Assembly (NCBI GenBank): GCA_005789925.1
Contig: SXWG01000152.1
Coordinates: 1 to 5,365 of the forward strand
DNA: 5,365 nucleotides
Reading direction: 5' to 3'
From: Actinomycetota bacterium
Lineage (GTDB): Bacteria; Actinomycetota; Acidimicrobiia; Acidimicrobiales; Ilumatobacteraceae
The notes below the pieces were generated by a model. The model was not told where the DNA came from and made no database searches. It saw nothing but the letters and a program-made list of their open reading frames with translations. A program made the translations under genes and the position numbers. This document shows positions 1 through 5,365 of the stretch, in pieces; position 1 is the first letter of the stretch; the number at the start of each line of letters is the position of its first letter.

Positions 1-923
1 GGCGAGATGAGGTCGACGATGCGTGCTGTCATGTTCGTGGGGTCGAGTGGATCTTCGAGACGAAGTTTCTCGTCTGGGAACAACGGAGTGAGGTCCTCGA
101 AGCGAGGACGCTGCCGAGCCTTCTCCGGGTTCATGCCGTTCACCGTGTGCATCTCGAGCATCGCCGGGTTCTTCTCGTTACGTCCTGCGGGACGCGACAT
201 TCCGGTGACGTAATCACCTTTGCGAAGACCGAACTGACGCGTGAGCTTCACCGGTACGTACGAGTCATCACGCGACGGGAGATACCCGTTGACTCGCAAG
301 AATCCGTAGCCCTCGTCACGCAGATCGAGGTATCCGGACACTTCCACCGGATCGTTGCTGAACGGTTGATCATCTTGGCCTTCGTAGCGGTCTGTTCCCT
401 GCGGGCCTTCATCACGACCTCCACGACCGCGACGGCGTCGACGACGACCATTGCGGTCCTGACTGTCCCAGGTCCCACCTTGGCGGTCGCCGCGATCCTG
501 TCGCTGATGACCATTGTTACGGTCTCCTCCACGGTCATCGTGTCGCTCGCCTTGTCGATCGTTTTGTCGGGCTTCGCGCGCACCTGCGGCGTCCTCGGGC
601 GTGATGCGACCTTCGTGCTCTGCCAATTCAATTTCCCACTCGGCGAGTGGTTCACCATCGGGTCCGAGCATCACCTTCTCCTTTTTGCTTGCCCCTCCTC
701 CGGTTGACGTGGCACTTTCACCCTTGCGTGCATCAGCTCCTTCTCGACCCGACGACTTCGAAGGGGTTGCAGCCGGTGTCGCCGTCTTCTCGAGGATTTT
801 CTCGATGAGTGTCGCCTTTGATGCGCGAGACACCGATGACACACCGAGCGCCTGTGCGATCGCAAGGAGTTGGTCCTTGTCTTTGTTTTCGAGTGCTGAT
901 TTCTCGAGGGCTTCTGCGGCCAT
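1..923 (-). CDS. rho: Transcription termination factor Rho, N-terminal part (3' end outside window)
   Basis: Rho is the hexameric RNA-dependent ATPase/helicase that ends transcription in the cytoplasm. The visible 307 codons stay open to the left edge. Residues about 5-47 form a Rho_N (SAP-like) helical domain (ALEKSALENKDKDQLL). Residues about 48-190 are a low-complexity insertion, ending in an Asp/Arg/Asn/Gly/Gln-rich stretch with six consecutive arginines (160-165). Residues about 193-262 are the cold-shock-like RNA-binding domain. Its EGYGFLR matches the DGFGFLR of E. coli Rho, so Y206 and F208 correspond to the RNA-contacting F62 and F64. FEDLTPLFPDEKLRLE (275-290) is the connector, and ARIVDLIS (300-307) leads into the ATPase domain, whose Walker motifs are off-window. 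Such insertions are known in actinobacterial Rho. I chose ATG 923-921 because AAGCAGG sits 7 bases upstream; the in-frame ATG at 941-939 has no such site and would add six residues. The gene diverges from the deacetylase. Family assignment is very secure; the start is less so. Confidence 0.97.
   Translation of the reverse strand, partial: MAAEALEKSALENKDKDQLLAIAQALGVSSVSRASKATLIEKILEKTATPAATPSKSSGREGADARKGESATSTGGGASKKEKVMLGPDGEPLAEWEIELAEHEGRITPEDAAGAREARQNDRQGERHDDRGGDRNNGHQRQDRGDRQGGTWDSQDRNGRRRRRRGRGGRDEGPQGTDRYEGQDDQPFSNDPVEVSGYLDLRDEGYGFLRVNGYLPSRDDSYVPVKLTRQFGLRKGDYVTGMSRPAGRNEKNPAMLEMHTVNGMNPEKARQRPRFEDLTPLFPDEKLRLEDPLDPTNMTARIVDLIS
669..683 (-). promoter_or_regulatory. Strong internal Shine-Dalgarno plus ATG inside rho
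   Basis: On the minus strand AAGGAG (683-678) lies 6 bases before an in-frame ATG (671-669), at codon 85 of rho. It is the best ribosome-binding site I found in the window and is far better than that of either N-terminal start. Initiation here would give a Rho lacking the SAP-like domain but keeping the Arg-rich insertion, RNA-binding and ATPase domains. The purine run also encodes Lys-Lys-Glu-Lys, so it may simply reflect the protein sequence. Use as a start is inferred, not shown. Confidence 0.35.
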
Positions 924-1027
924 CGTGTTGCCTGCTTTCATTTGGCCACGCGCGTGTGAGGCGAACACTGGCCGACAATCTCAACCCTGCAATTGCTGGG
1001 GAGAATCCGGTAATCCGAACACCCGAG

Positions 1028-1056
1028 ACGATAGCGGTCGTGCGTTGAATGCACAA
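1028..1056 (-). promoter_or_regulatory. Candidate promoter for rho
   Basis: On the minus strand TTGTGC (1056-1051) and TATCGT (1033-1028) are separated by exactly 17 bases. This resembles a housekeeping sigma promoter, with 3 of 6 and 4 of 6 consensus matches. Transcription would begin near 1021, giving rho a leader of about 98 bases. This is a weak motif call supported mainly by spacing and by its location in the divergent gap. Confidence 0.3.
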
Positions 1057-1087
1057 CTACCACCAGGGCTTCCGAGGTCTGCCCTTC

Positions 1088-1093
1088 TAGGCT
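1088..1093 (+). promoter_or_regulatory. Candidate -10 box of a leaderless promoter for the deacetylase
   Basis: TAGGCT fits the actinobacterial TAnnnT -10 pattern and ends 8 bases before the ATG at 1102. A transcript would therefore start at or within a base or two of the start codon. No convincing -35 element is visible, and there is no good Shine-Dalgarno sequence, which fits leaderless translation. The same arrangement precedes the next two plus-strand genes. Confidence 0.35.
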
Positions 1094-1101
1094 CGGCCTT
1101 C

Positions 1102-1794
1102 ATGGCGTGGCGACGATTCACCTCTTATATAGCCGTCATGTTCCTCGCTGTCAGCGTCAACACATTGACGAGCCCGTCAGTTCAGGCGACCGACGCGTCG
1201 TCACCCGATGCACAACAGCCTCGCAAGGCACGGCTCGTCTCTCGCGTCGACACCGAGGACCGCGTGGCCTTCATCACGATCGACGATGGCCGGAGTGTGA
1301 CTGACTCGATGACCGACTTCATTCGCGACAACAAAATTCCGGTCACCAGCTTCGTGCTGCCAGAGTGGCTCAAGAAACTGTGGGGCCCGACCTACTCGAC
1401 ATTCCCGAAGATGACTTTCGAGAACCACACCAACACCCACCGTCGCCTCGGTCGGTTGAGCCTCCAGAAGCAGACAAAAGAACTCTGCGAAGCAAGTCGT
1501 CTGGTCACCAAGATCGCCGGTGACGCTCCCCGATTCTTTCGTCCGCCCGGTGGCGTAATGAACAACGACACGCTCAAAGCAGCCGGGGCGTGCGGCATGC
1601 CATATGTCGTCAAATGGTCGGTCGACACGGCTGGTGGACTCGTCAATCCGGTTGGGGCTCGCACCACATTGCAACGGGGCGACATCATTTTGTTGCACTA
1701 CATCCCGCAGGACACCGCGGTCCTGAAACGGGTGATGCAGATGATGAAAGAAGCGGGTCTCAAACCTGCGCTCTTGCGCGACTATCTGCCCTGA
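1102..1794 (+). CDS. Secreted polysaccharide deacetylase, NodB/CE4 family
   Basis: This 230-residue protein probably removes N- or O-acetyl groups from a cell-wall or extracellular glycan, using a divalent metal outside the membrane. Residues 1-29 look like a signal peptide: RR at 4-5, a hydrophobic core, and likely cleavage after SVQA. The mature part is a single compact NodB domain. Motif 1 is TIDDG (59-63, catalytic base D61 and metal ligand D62). Motif 2 is HTNTH (metal ligands H109 and H113). Motif 3 is FRPPGG (146-151, R147). Motif 4 is KWSVDT (171-176, W172 and D175). Motif 5 is IILLH (195-199, H199). All key residues appear intact, so the enzyme should be active. The reading frame continues open upstream to 514, but that part lies antisense to rho and lacks NodB features, so I start at 1102, where the signal peptide begins. 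A shorter start at 1138 would weaken the signal peptide. The substrate (peptidoglycan, chitin, xylan or other) cannot be told from this sequence. Confidence 0.93.
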   Translation: MAWRRFTSYIAVMFLAVSVNTLTSPSVQATDASSPDAQQPRKARLVSRVDTEDRVAFITIDDGRSVTDSMTDFIRDNKIPVTSFVLPEWLKKLWGPTYSTFPKMTFENHTNTHRRLGRLSLQKQTKELCEASRLVTKIAGDAPRFFRPPGGVMNNDTLKAAGACGMPYVVKWSVDTAGGLVNPVGARTTLQRGDIILLHYIPQDTAVLKRVMQMMKEAGLKPALLRDYLP

Positions 1795-1882
1795 CCGAAG
1801 TAGTCGGTGCATGCATCTCTGACGAACTCCTGAATGAGAAAGTTCCCTGCACACATGTCAGAACTTTTCGCGTCAACATCGT

Positions 1883-1888
1883 TACCAT
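1883..1888 (+). promoter_or_regulatory. Candidate -10 box of a leaderless promoter for the lipoprotein
   Basis: TACCAT fits TAnnnT and ends 6 bases before the ATG at 1895, so the predicted first transcribed base is the A of the start codon. No Shine-Dalgarno sequence lies upstream of 1895. No good -35 hexamer is present at the usual spacing (bases 1860-1865 read agaact). This is a motif-based inference only. Confidence 0.38.
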
Positions 1889-1894
1889 CCCGTC

Positions 1895-4800
1895 ATGCGT
1901 ATGCTCCTGAGCCTTCGTCACTCCAAGTTCGCTCGAGCCACAGCTAGCGCGCTAGTTGGTTGTCTCGTGCTCTCAGGTTGCGGGGCTGGTTCTGAGTCTG
2001 AACGTACCGTCCTCGACAGAAAGGTGGACATCGTCACCGAGAACACCGAAGTCGAGGGTGACCGCAATGCAGCCATTCCCGGTGCCGACGATGGACGACC
2101 ATTCAACGGCGCGAACTGTTGCATCAGCGATATCACTGATGTTGATGCAACTTTTTCAGTCACCACGGGTCGAGAAGGTCCAGTTGGAGTCATCACCGGG
2201 GGCGTGACCGTCCTTGACAACAGATTTATGATCGACCGCACACAACCACGAATCGACTCTCCCGTGCACGACGTTCTCGCTGACGGACAGGGTGGCTACC
2301 TTGCCGCCGCACACGGACGGTTCCGCATCGGCACATCCACCCGACTTGCACTTGCACACGTGACTCAAGCAAATGCTGCAAGTAACGACGTGAATCTTCC
2401 TGCAATAGCGGGTCAACCCGCGATCTATGCATCGTCAACCGCTCGAGTTGGCTCCTCGACATTCATCGGTTCGTATTCACATGTGTACCGAGTCACGAAC
2501 GACGTCATCGAGACCGTAAATATCGCTGGGTTCAACAAACGTGTGTCGTCTTTTGGCGACTATCTGATCGTGCTGTCAGACACAGGAGGGCTGACATCAA
2601 CCCTTAGCGTTCTTGATGAACAACTTCGCCTCATCGACGCTGTCACCTTCTGGCACGAGGCGTCATCACCTTCTGTACTGACATATTCAGAGGGCCCGAG
2701 TCTTTTCGTCGCGGGCAAATTCGATGGTTTCAACGAAGAGCGATGTGGTCTCTCAAGTAATTCATCCACCAACTTCCGCATTTTCACACTACGGGACGGG
2801 TGCTTGACACCGACGAGCCACCGAATTGATTTTCAAGGTGCAGAGATAGTGACTGCCATTACTGCCTTCCGTGGCGGCACCATGCTTGCGGTCAAGTCCG
2901 GCATAGAAACGACGTTCAAACTGTTCGTGGTCACCGAAGCTGAAGCACGACCCATGCCAGACACCAACATGCCGACCGTCGTGGGCGAGGTCACTCACAT
3001 GGTCGAATTCGGCTTGAATCTCGTGTACTCCCTCAAGTACTCGGGTTTTCTTCGTTTGACTGGTGGCACGAATGGAAATCAAGCGATCAACACACCAAGC
3101 ACTCTCTGGCACCTGACACCAAGCCCTGCAGGATCCACACCAACTTCATTTGAGGGTCGCCTGACCGCGCGCATGGTGAATGAAGTCTTCGATCTCGAAG
3201 TCACAGGAACAAAACTTCTCGTGGCAAGTTCTGGAGCATCTCCCGTCGGAAGCAACACTCGTGGTGCATCGACGTACGTCGACAGGACTGGCCTGTACAA
3301 GAAGGCCGCCTTAGCGGGCACAGGAGATCTCATTGAAGCAATCAACGGTGGTCAATCTGTGGTCGTCGCGTCCTATGGGTCGGTGACCGTCGTGGAGCCA
3401 AATCTTGGAACGGTCATCGCAGACTTCCCCGTCACGAGGAATGGACGCTCTGATTTCGTCCATGACATTGCAGTTGCCAGAAACAATGTCTATGTCGTCG
3501 GCACGTTCGACAGCTTCGGGGGGCAACCACGCAATGGGCTTGCGCAGATCAACGTTGCCGCCGCTCCAGTTCTCGGCCCCCTCGGCGCGAACCGAACTTT
3601 CTACGCCGGCCTCGGGCGCCAGATATTCCCTACAGAAGTCGAAGCGTCGGACGCGTCACCCTTCCTCTTCGTCGCAGCATCACGAAGTGGCATCACATCG
3701 AGTGTCGACGGACGGCCACAAAGTTTCCTGGCAATCGAGACCGCGACATCAAAAGTCTCGAACTGGATTCCGAGGAATGATGCCGTGGCTGAAGTTCTCG
3801 ATATGACCCTGAATGGAAATCAGCTCGTCGTTGCTTTTGATTCGACAATCTCTGCAAACAACCCCGACTGGCAGAGTGTCTACACATACCAAGTGGGCAA
3901 CGAACCATCGGCCATTCCATTCAGAGCCAATGGCGAATCAAAAGATGTATTCAAATCGGTCGCAGTGAGCGGAACGAACGTCGTCGCAGTCAATGCCCTC
4001 AATGACCGTGACGTTCGGGTGTACAACACCATCACCCAGTCCGCGAATCGAATCGATTTTGGTGGCTCAGTCTCACGTGTCAAGAGATCCTCAGATGGCG
4101 TATGGGTCCTCGGTCGATTCACCTCGGTCGGACAGTCTCGAGCAGAAGCACCGGTGAAAATTGATCTGAATGGCCAAGTGAAGCTGTCTGATGGGACATC
4201 CTCAAATCAAGTCCAGCTCGTCAACGACACCGGCAGCACTGCGATTGTCCAGAATCGAGTCGTCAGCGTGAGTGAATGGGCAGCTCCGCCAGCCGATGGT
4301 GGTGGCGCAGGTGCAGGTGACTCTGTCGTCGGGATCGACTTGCCGCCAGACACGCAGATTGTCGACTCTCCTGCTGGCTCACAGGTGGCGACAGTGGATG
4401 ACTCGGGAGTGGTCCGACCAGCAGATGGCTCGATGGTGACATCGATTCAAAACGTCACCGGCGTCATCGTGGGAGCCGGCGGTGAATCGTCGCCAACAGT
4501 CGTTGCGACGCCAGAAGGTCGTCGGGTCGTCATTTCATCAATTGCGCCCGGGAACAAGTCGCTGAGCATCACGTGGTCGAGTGCGACAGTCGGAGAGAAC
4601 CACATCGCACGAACAAGTAGTGGCACTCGAACGTTCATATGTTCCAGCAGAGGCAACAGCTGCGTCATCTCTGGCCTCAATCCGGTCGAGGTGTACAGCA
4701 TTACCGTCATGCCTGAAGCCAACGCCTCGGCCGCTTCGGCACCGAGCGTCTTTGTGAAACCGGTCGTCACGGCGAAAAAGGGTTCGAGCGTCAAGGCATC

Positions 4801-4981
4801 GAGCATCTTCGCTGTCAAAGCGTCGGGCAAGAAGTCGTGGACGGTTCGAGGCGGGTGCACGTTGTCCGGCACATCGGTGAAGATGCCGAAGAAGGCAGCG
4901 CGTTGTTCGGTGACGCTCTCTGTCGCGGCAGTGAAGAAGCAGCCACGCAAGACATACTCGGCCACCGTCGTGGTCGGCTGA
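1895..4981 (+). CDS. Large secreted lipoprotein: propeller-like region, FN3-like domain, basic C-terminal module
   Basis: I do not recognise a named family for the whole 1028-residue protein. Residues 1-29 are a lipoprotein signal, with basic residues early, a hydrophobic stretch and the lipobox LSGC, so C29 should be lipidated and the protein anchored on the outer face of the membrane. Residues about 75-795 hold many strand-like units. The clearest are GRFRIG (141), GKFDGF (274), GTFDSFGGQPRNGLAQI (536) and GRFTSVG (740), reminiscent of beta-propeller repeats of the delta-60/DUF5122 type. A Gly-rich hinge follows (DGGGAGAG, 801-808). Residues about 874-957 look like a fibronectin-III fold (SLSITWSSA, VEVYSITVMPEA). 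Residues 958-1028 are rich in lysine with C988 and C1004, like terminal modules I associate with secreted Acidimicrobiia proteins (from memory). Eight cysteines besides C29 in the mature chain could form four disulfides. There are no further membrane segments and no obvious enzyme motif. An adhesive, binding or scaffold role is plausible but unproven. A start at the in-frame ATG 1901 is also possible. Confidence 0.92.
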   Translation: MRMLLSLRHSKFARATASALVGCLVLSGCGAGSESERTVLDRKVDIVTENTEVEGDRNAAIPGADDGRPFNGANCCISDITDVDATFSVTTGREGPVGVITGGVTVLDNRFMIDRTQPRIDSPVHDVLADGQGGYLAAAHGRFRIGTSTRLALAHVTQANAASNDVNLPAIAGQPAIYASSTARVGSSTFIGSYSHVYRVTNDVIETVNIAGFNKRVSSFGDYLIVLSDTGGLTSTLSVLDEQLRLIDAVTFWHEASSPSVLTYSEGPSLFVAGKFDGFNEERCGLSSNSSTNFRIFTLRDGCLTPTSHRIDFQGAEIVTAITAFRGGTMLAVKSGIETTFKLFVVTEAEARPMPDTNMPTVVGEVTHMVEFGLNLVYSLKYSGFLRLTGGTNGNQAINTPSTLWHLTPSPAGSTPTSFEGRLTARMVNEVFDLEVTGTKLLVASSGASPVGSNTRGASTYVDRTGLYKKAALAGTGDLIEAINGGQSVVVASYGSVTVVEPNLGTVIADFPVTRNGRSDFVHDIAVARNNVYVVGTFDSFGGQPRNGLAQINVAAAPVLGPLGANRTFYAGLGRQIFPTEVEASDASPFLFVAASRSGITSSVDGRPQSFLAIETATSKVSNWIPRNDAVAEVLDMTLNGNQLVVAFDSTISANNPDWQSVYTYQVGNEPSAIPFRANGESKDVFKSVAVSGTNVVAVNALNDRDVRVYNTITQSANRIDFGGSVSRVKRSSDGVWVLGRFTSVGQSRAEAPVKIDLNGQVKLSDGTSSNQVQLVNDTGSTAIVQNRVVSVSEWAAPPADGGGAGAGDSVVGIDLPPDTQIVDSPAGSQVATVDDSGVVRPADGSMVTSIQNVTGVIVGAGGESSPTVVATPEGRRVVISSIAPGNKSLSITWSSATVGENHIARTSSGTRTFICSSRGNSCVISGLNPVEVYSITVMPEANASAASAPSVFVKPVVTAKKGSSVKASSIFAVKASGKKSWTVRGGCTLSGTSVKMPKKAARCSVTLSVAAVKKQPRKTYSATVVVG

Positions 4982-4987
4982 GCCCAC

Positions 4988-4993
4988 TAGCGT
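4988..4993 (+). promoter_or_regulatory. Candidate -10 box for the deacylase
   Basis: TAGCGT fits TAnnnT and ends 7 bases before the GTG at 5001, predicting transcription from about 5000. It lies in the 19-base gap after the lipoprotein stop codon and overlaps the left arm of the inverted repeat at its last two bases. No -35 hexamer is evident. Read-through from the lipoprotein gene is an equally possible source of transcript, because I see no terminator in the gap. Confidence 0.3.
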
Positions 4994-5015
4994 TGCGCAC
5001 GTGAGCATGCGCAAC
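4992..5015. repeat. Perfect 8-base inverted repeat around the deacylase start
   Basis: GTTGCGCA (4992-4999) and TGCGCAAC (5008-5015) are exact reverse complements separated by 8 bases. The loop holds the GTG codon (5001), and the alternative ATG (5007) runs from the loop into the right arm. It could be an operator for a dimeric regulator or, in read-through RNA from the lipoprotein gene, a hairpin over the start codons. The right arm is also coding sequence (Arg-Asn-Asn), and no T-run follows, so it is not a terminator. The repeat is seen directly; its role is inferred. Confidence 0.5.
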
Positions 5016-5365
5016 AACGACAAAGACTTGACCGGCGCCAAGCGGACCGTCATTCGTGACGCTCGTCTTGTCGACGGCTCTGGCGGCGGCGCTCGCGATG
5101 CCGATGTCGTCGTCGCCGGTAACACGATTCTTGAGGTCACACCTGCGCGAAAGGCAGGCGTTGCGCACGCCCATCGTGTTATCGAGGCCGATGGTCTGCT
5201 CTTGACTCCTGGTTGGGTGGACATCCACACTCATTACGACGCCCAAGCGACCTGGGACCCATGGTTGACGCCGAGCAGTTGGCACGGTGTCACGACCGCG
5301 ATCATGGGCAACTGCGGCGTAGGGTTCGCACCCGCACACGATGACCGTCATGAATGGCTGATCGA
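5001..5365 (+). CDS. N-acyl-D-amino-acid deacylase / D-aminoacylase family amidohydrolase, N-terminal part (3' end outside window)
   Basis: Enzymes of this amidohydrolase-3 group hydrolyse N-acyl-D-amino acids or related amides with a zinc centre, usually in the cytoplasm. The 121 visible codons show the N-terminal beta-sandwich lead-in (VIRDARLVDGSG, 17-28) and then TPGWVDIHTHYD (69-80), whose HxH metal pair is H76 and H78. WDPWLTPSSWHGVTTAIMGNCGVGFAP (85-111) is highly characteristic of the family. C105 lies 27 residues after H78, the same spacing as between the metal ligands H69 and C96 of the Alcaligenes D-aminoacylase as I recall it. The later His and Asp ligands are off-window. No signal peptide is seen. 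Neither GTG 5001 nor ATG 5007 has a good ribosome-binding site; I prefer 5001 because of its distance from the TAGCGT box, but ATG 5007 is nearly as likely. The gene follows the lipoprotein by 19 bases on the same strand. The true substrate cannot be fixed from this fragment, and a family member with another amide substrate is possible. Confidence 0.94.
   Translation, partial: MSMRNNDKDLTGAKRTVIRDARLVDGSGGGARDADVVVAGNTILEVTPARKAGVAHAHRVIEADGLLLTPGWVDIHTHYDAQATWDPWLTPSSWHGVTTAIMGNCGVGFAPAHDDRHEWLI

Noticed and set aside
147..707. Plus-strand frame of 186 codons with hydrophobic Val/Thr/Ile-rich stretches resembling membrane segments.
   Set aside because: The stretches are the complement of the Asp/Arg/Gly-rich Rho insertion codons. 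The minus-strand frame encodes clear Rho domains.
938..949. Minus-strand mini-ORF GTG GCC AAA TGA overlapping the longer rho start.
   Set aside because: It is three codons without a ribosome-binding site and too short to support as a leader peptide.
514..1101. Plus-strand reading frame open for 588 bases upstream of the deacetylase, which would make it 426 residues long.
   Set aside because: It is antisense to the well-supported rho coding sequence, and the predicted residues are Ser/Arg/Pro/Ala-rich with no domain. The signal peptide begins exactly at the ATG at 1102.
1794..1808. ACCGA / TCGGT stem with a 5-base loop after the deacetylase stop, a possible terminator.
   Set aside because: The stem is only 5 base pairs and no T-run follows. 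It is too weak to call.
1808..1815. TGCATGCA palindrome in the gap before the lipoprotein gene.
   Set aside because: An 8-base palindrome is common by chance, and no second copy or known operator match is visible.
1201..1854. Minus-strand open frame of 217 codons.
   Set aside because: It lies opposite the deacetylase, whose catalytic motifs are intact. The protein has no recognisable features, and this is the usual shadow in GC-rich DNA.
3269..3282. Perfect 14-base palindrome TCGACGTACGTCGA inside the lipoprotein gene.
   Set aside because: It is deep in coding sequence. About one such palindrome per few windows of this size is expected by chance, more so with frequent TCGA and CG steps.
4447..5351. 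Several minus-strand open frames of 172-230 codons.
   Set aside because: They are antisense to the lipoprotein C-terminus and the deacylase, both supported by domain features. They overlap one another and show no motifs.

Overview
The window looks like chromosomal DNA from a moderately GC-rich actinobacterium. An Acidimicrobiia-type organism (Ilumatobacter-like) is my best guess. The reasons are the Arg/Gly/Asp-rich insertion in Rho, three genes with no Shine-Dalgarno sequence and a TAnnnT box just upstream of the start, and a large secreted lipoprotein with a Lys-rich Cys...Cys C-terminal module of a kind I associate with that class. The taxonomic call is inference, since there is no rRNA or marker alignment.

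Layout: (1) Bases 1-923, minus strand: the N-terminal part of transcription termination factor Rho, cut by the left window edge just before its ATPase domain. (2) Bases 924-1101: a divergent intergenic region with a candidate rho promoter on the minus strand and a candidate -10 box for the gene to the right. (3) Bases 1102-1794, plus strand: a secreted NodB-family polysaccharide deacetylase with all five catalytic motifs recognisable. (4) Bases 1795-1894: a 100-base gap holding a candidate leaderless promoter. (5) Bases 1895-4981, plus strand: a 1028-residue lipoprotein with a long propeller-like region, a Gly-rich hinge, a fibronectin-III-like domain and a basic C-terminal module. (6) Bases 4982-5000: a 19-base gap containing another TAnnnT box and one arm of a perfect inverted repeat. 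(7) Bases 5001-5365, plus strand: the N-terminal third or less of a D-aminoacylase-type amidohydrolase, cut by the right edge.

The three plus-strand genes are co-directional but may each have their own promoter. A cell-wall theme is possible: a deacetylase acting on N-acetylated glycans, an envelope lipoprotein, and an enzyme for N-acyl-D-amino acids. Only the enzyme families support this; no sequence evidence shows that they work together. I see no mobile element, CRISPR array, tRNA, rRNA or obvious new defence system. The observations most worth checking are the possible leaderless start architecture, a strong internal ribosome-binding site inside rho, the inverted repeat around the deacylase start, and the possible tandem-propeller architecture of the lipoprotein.
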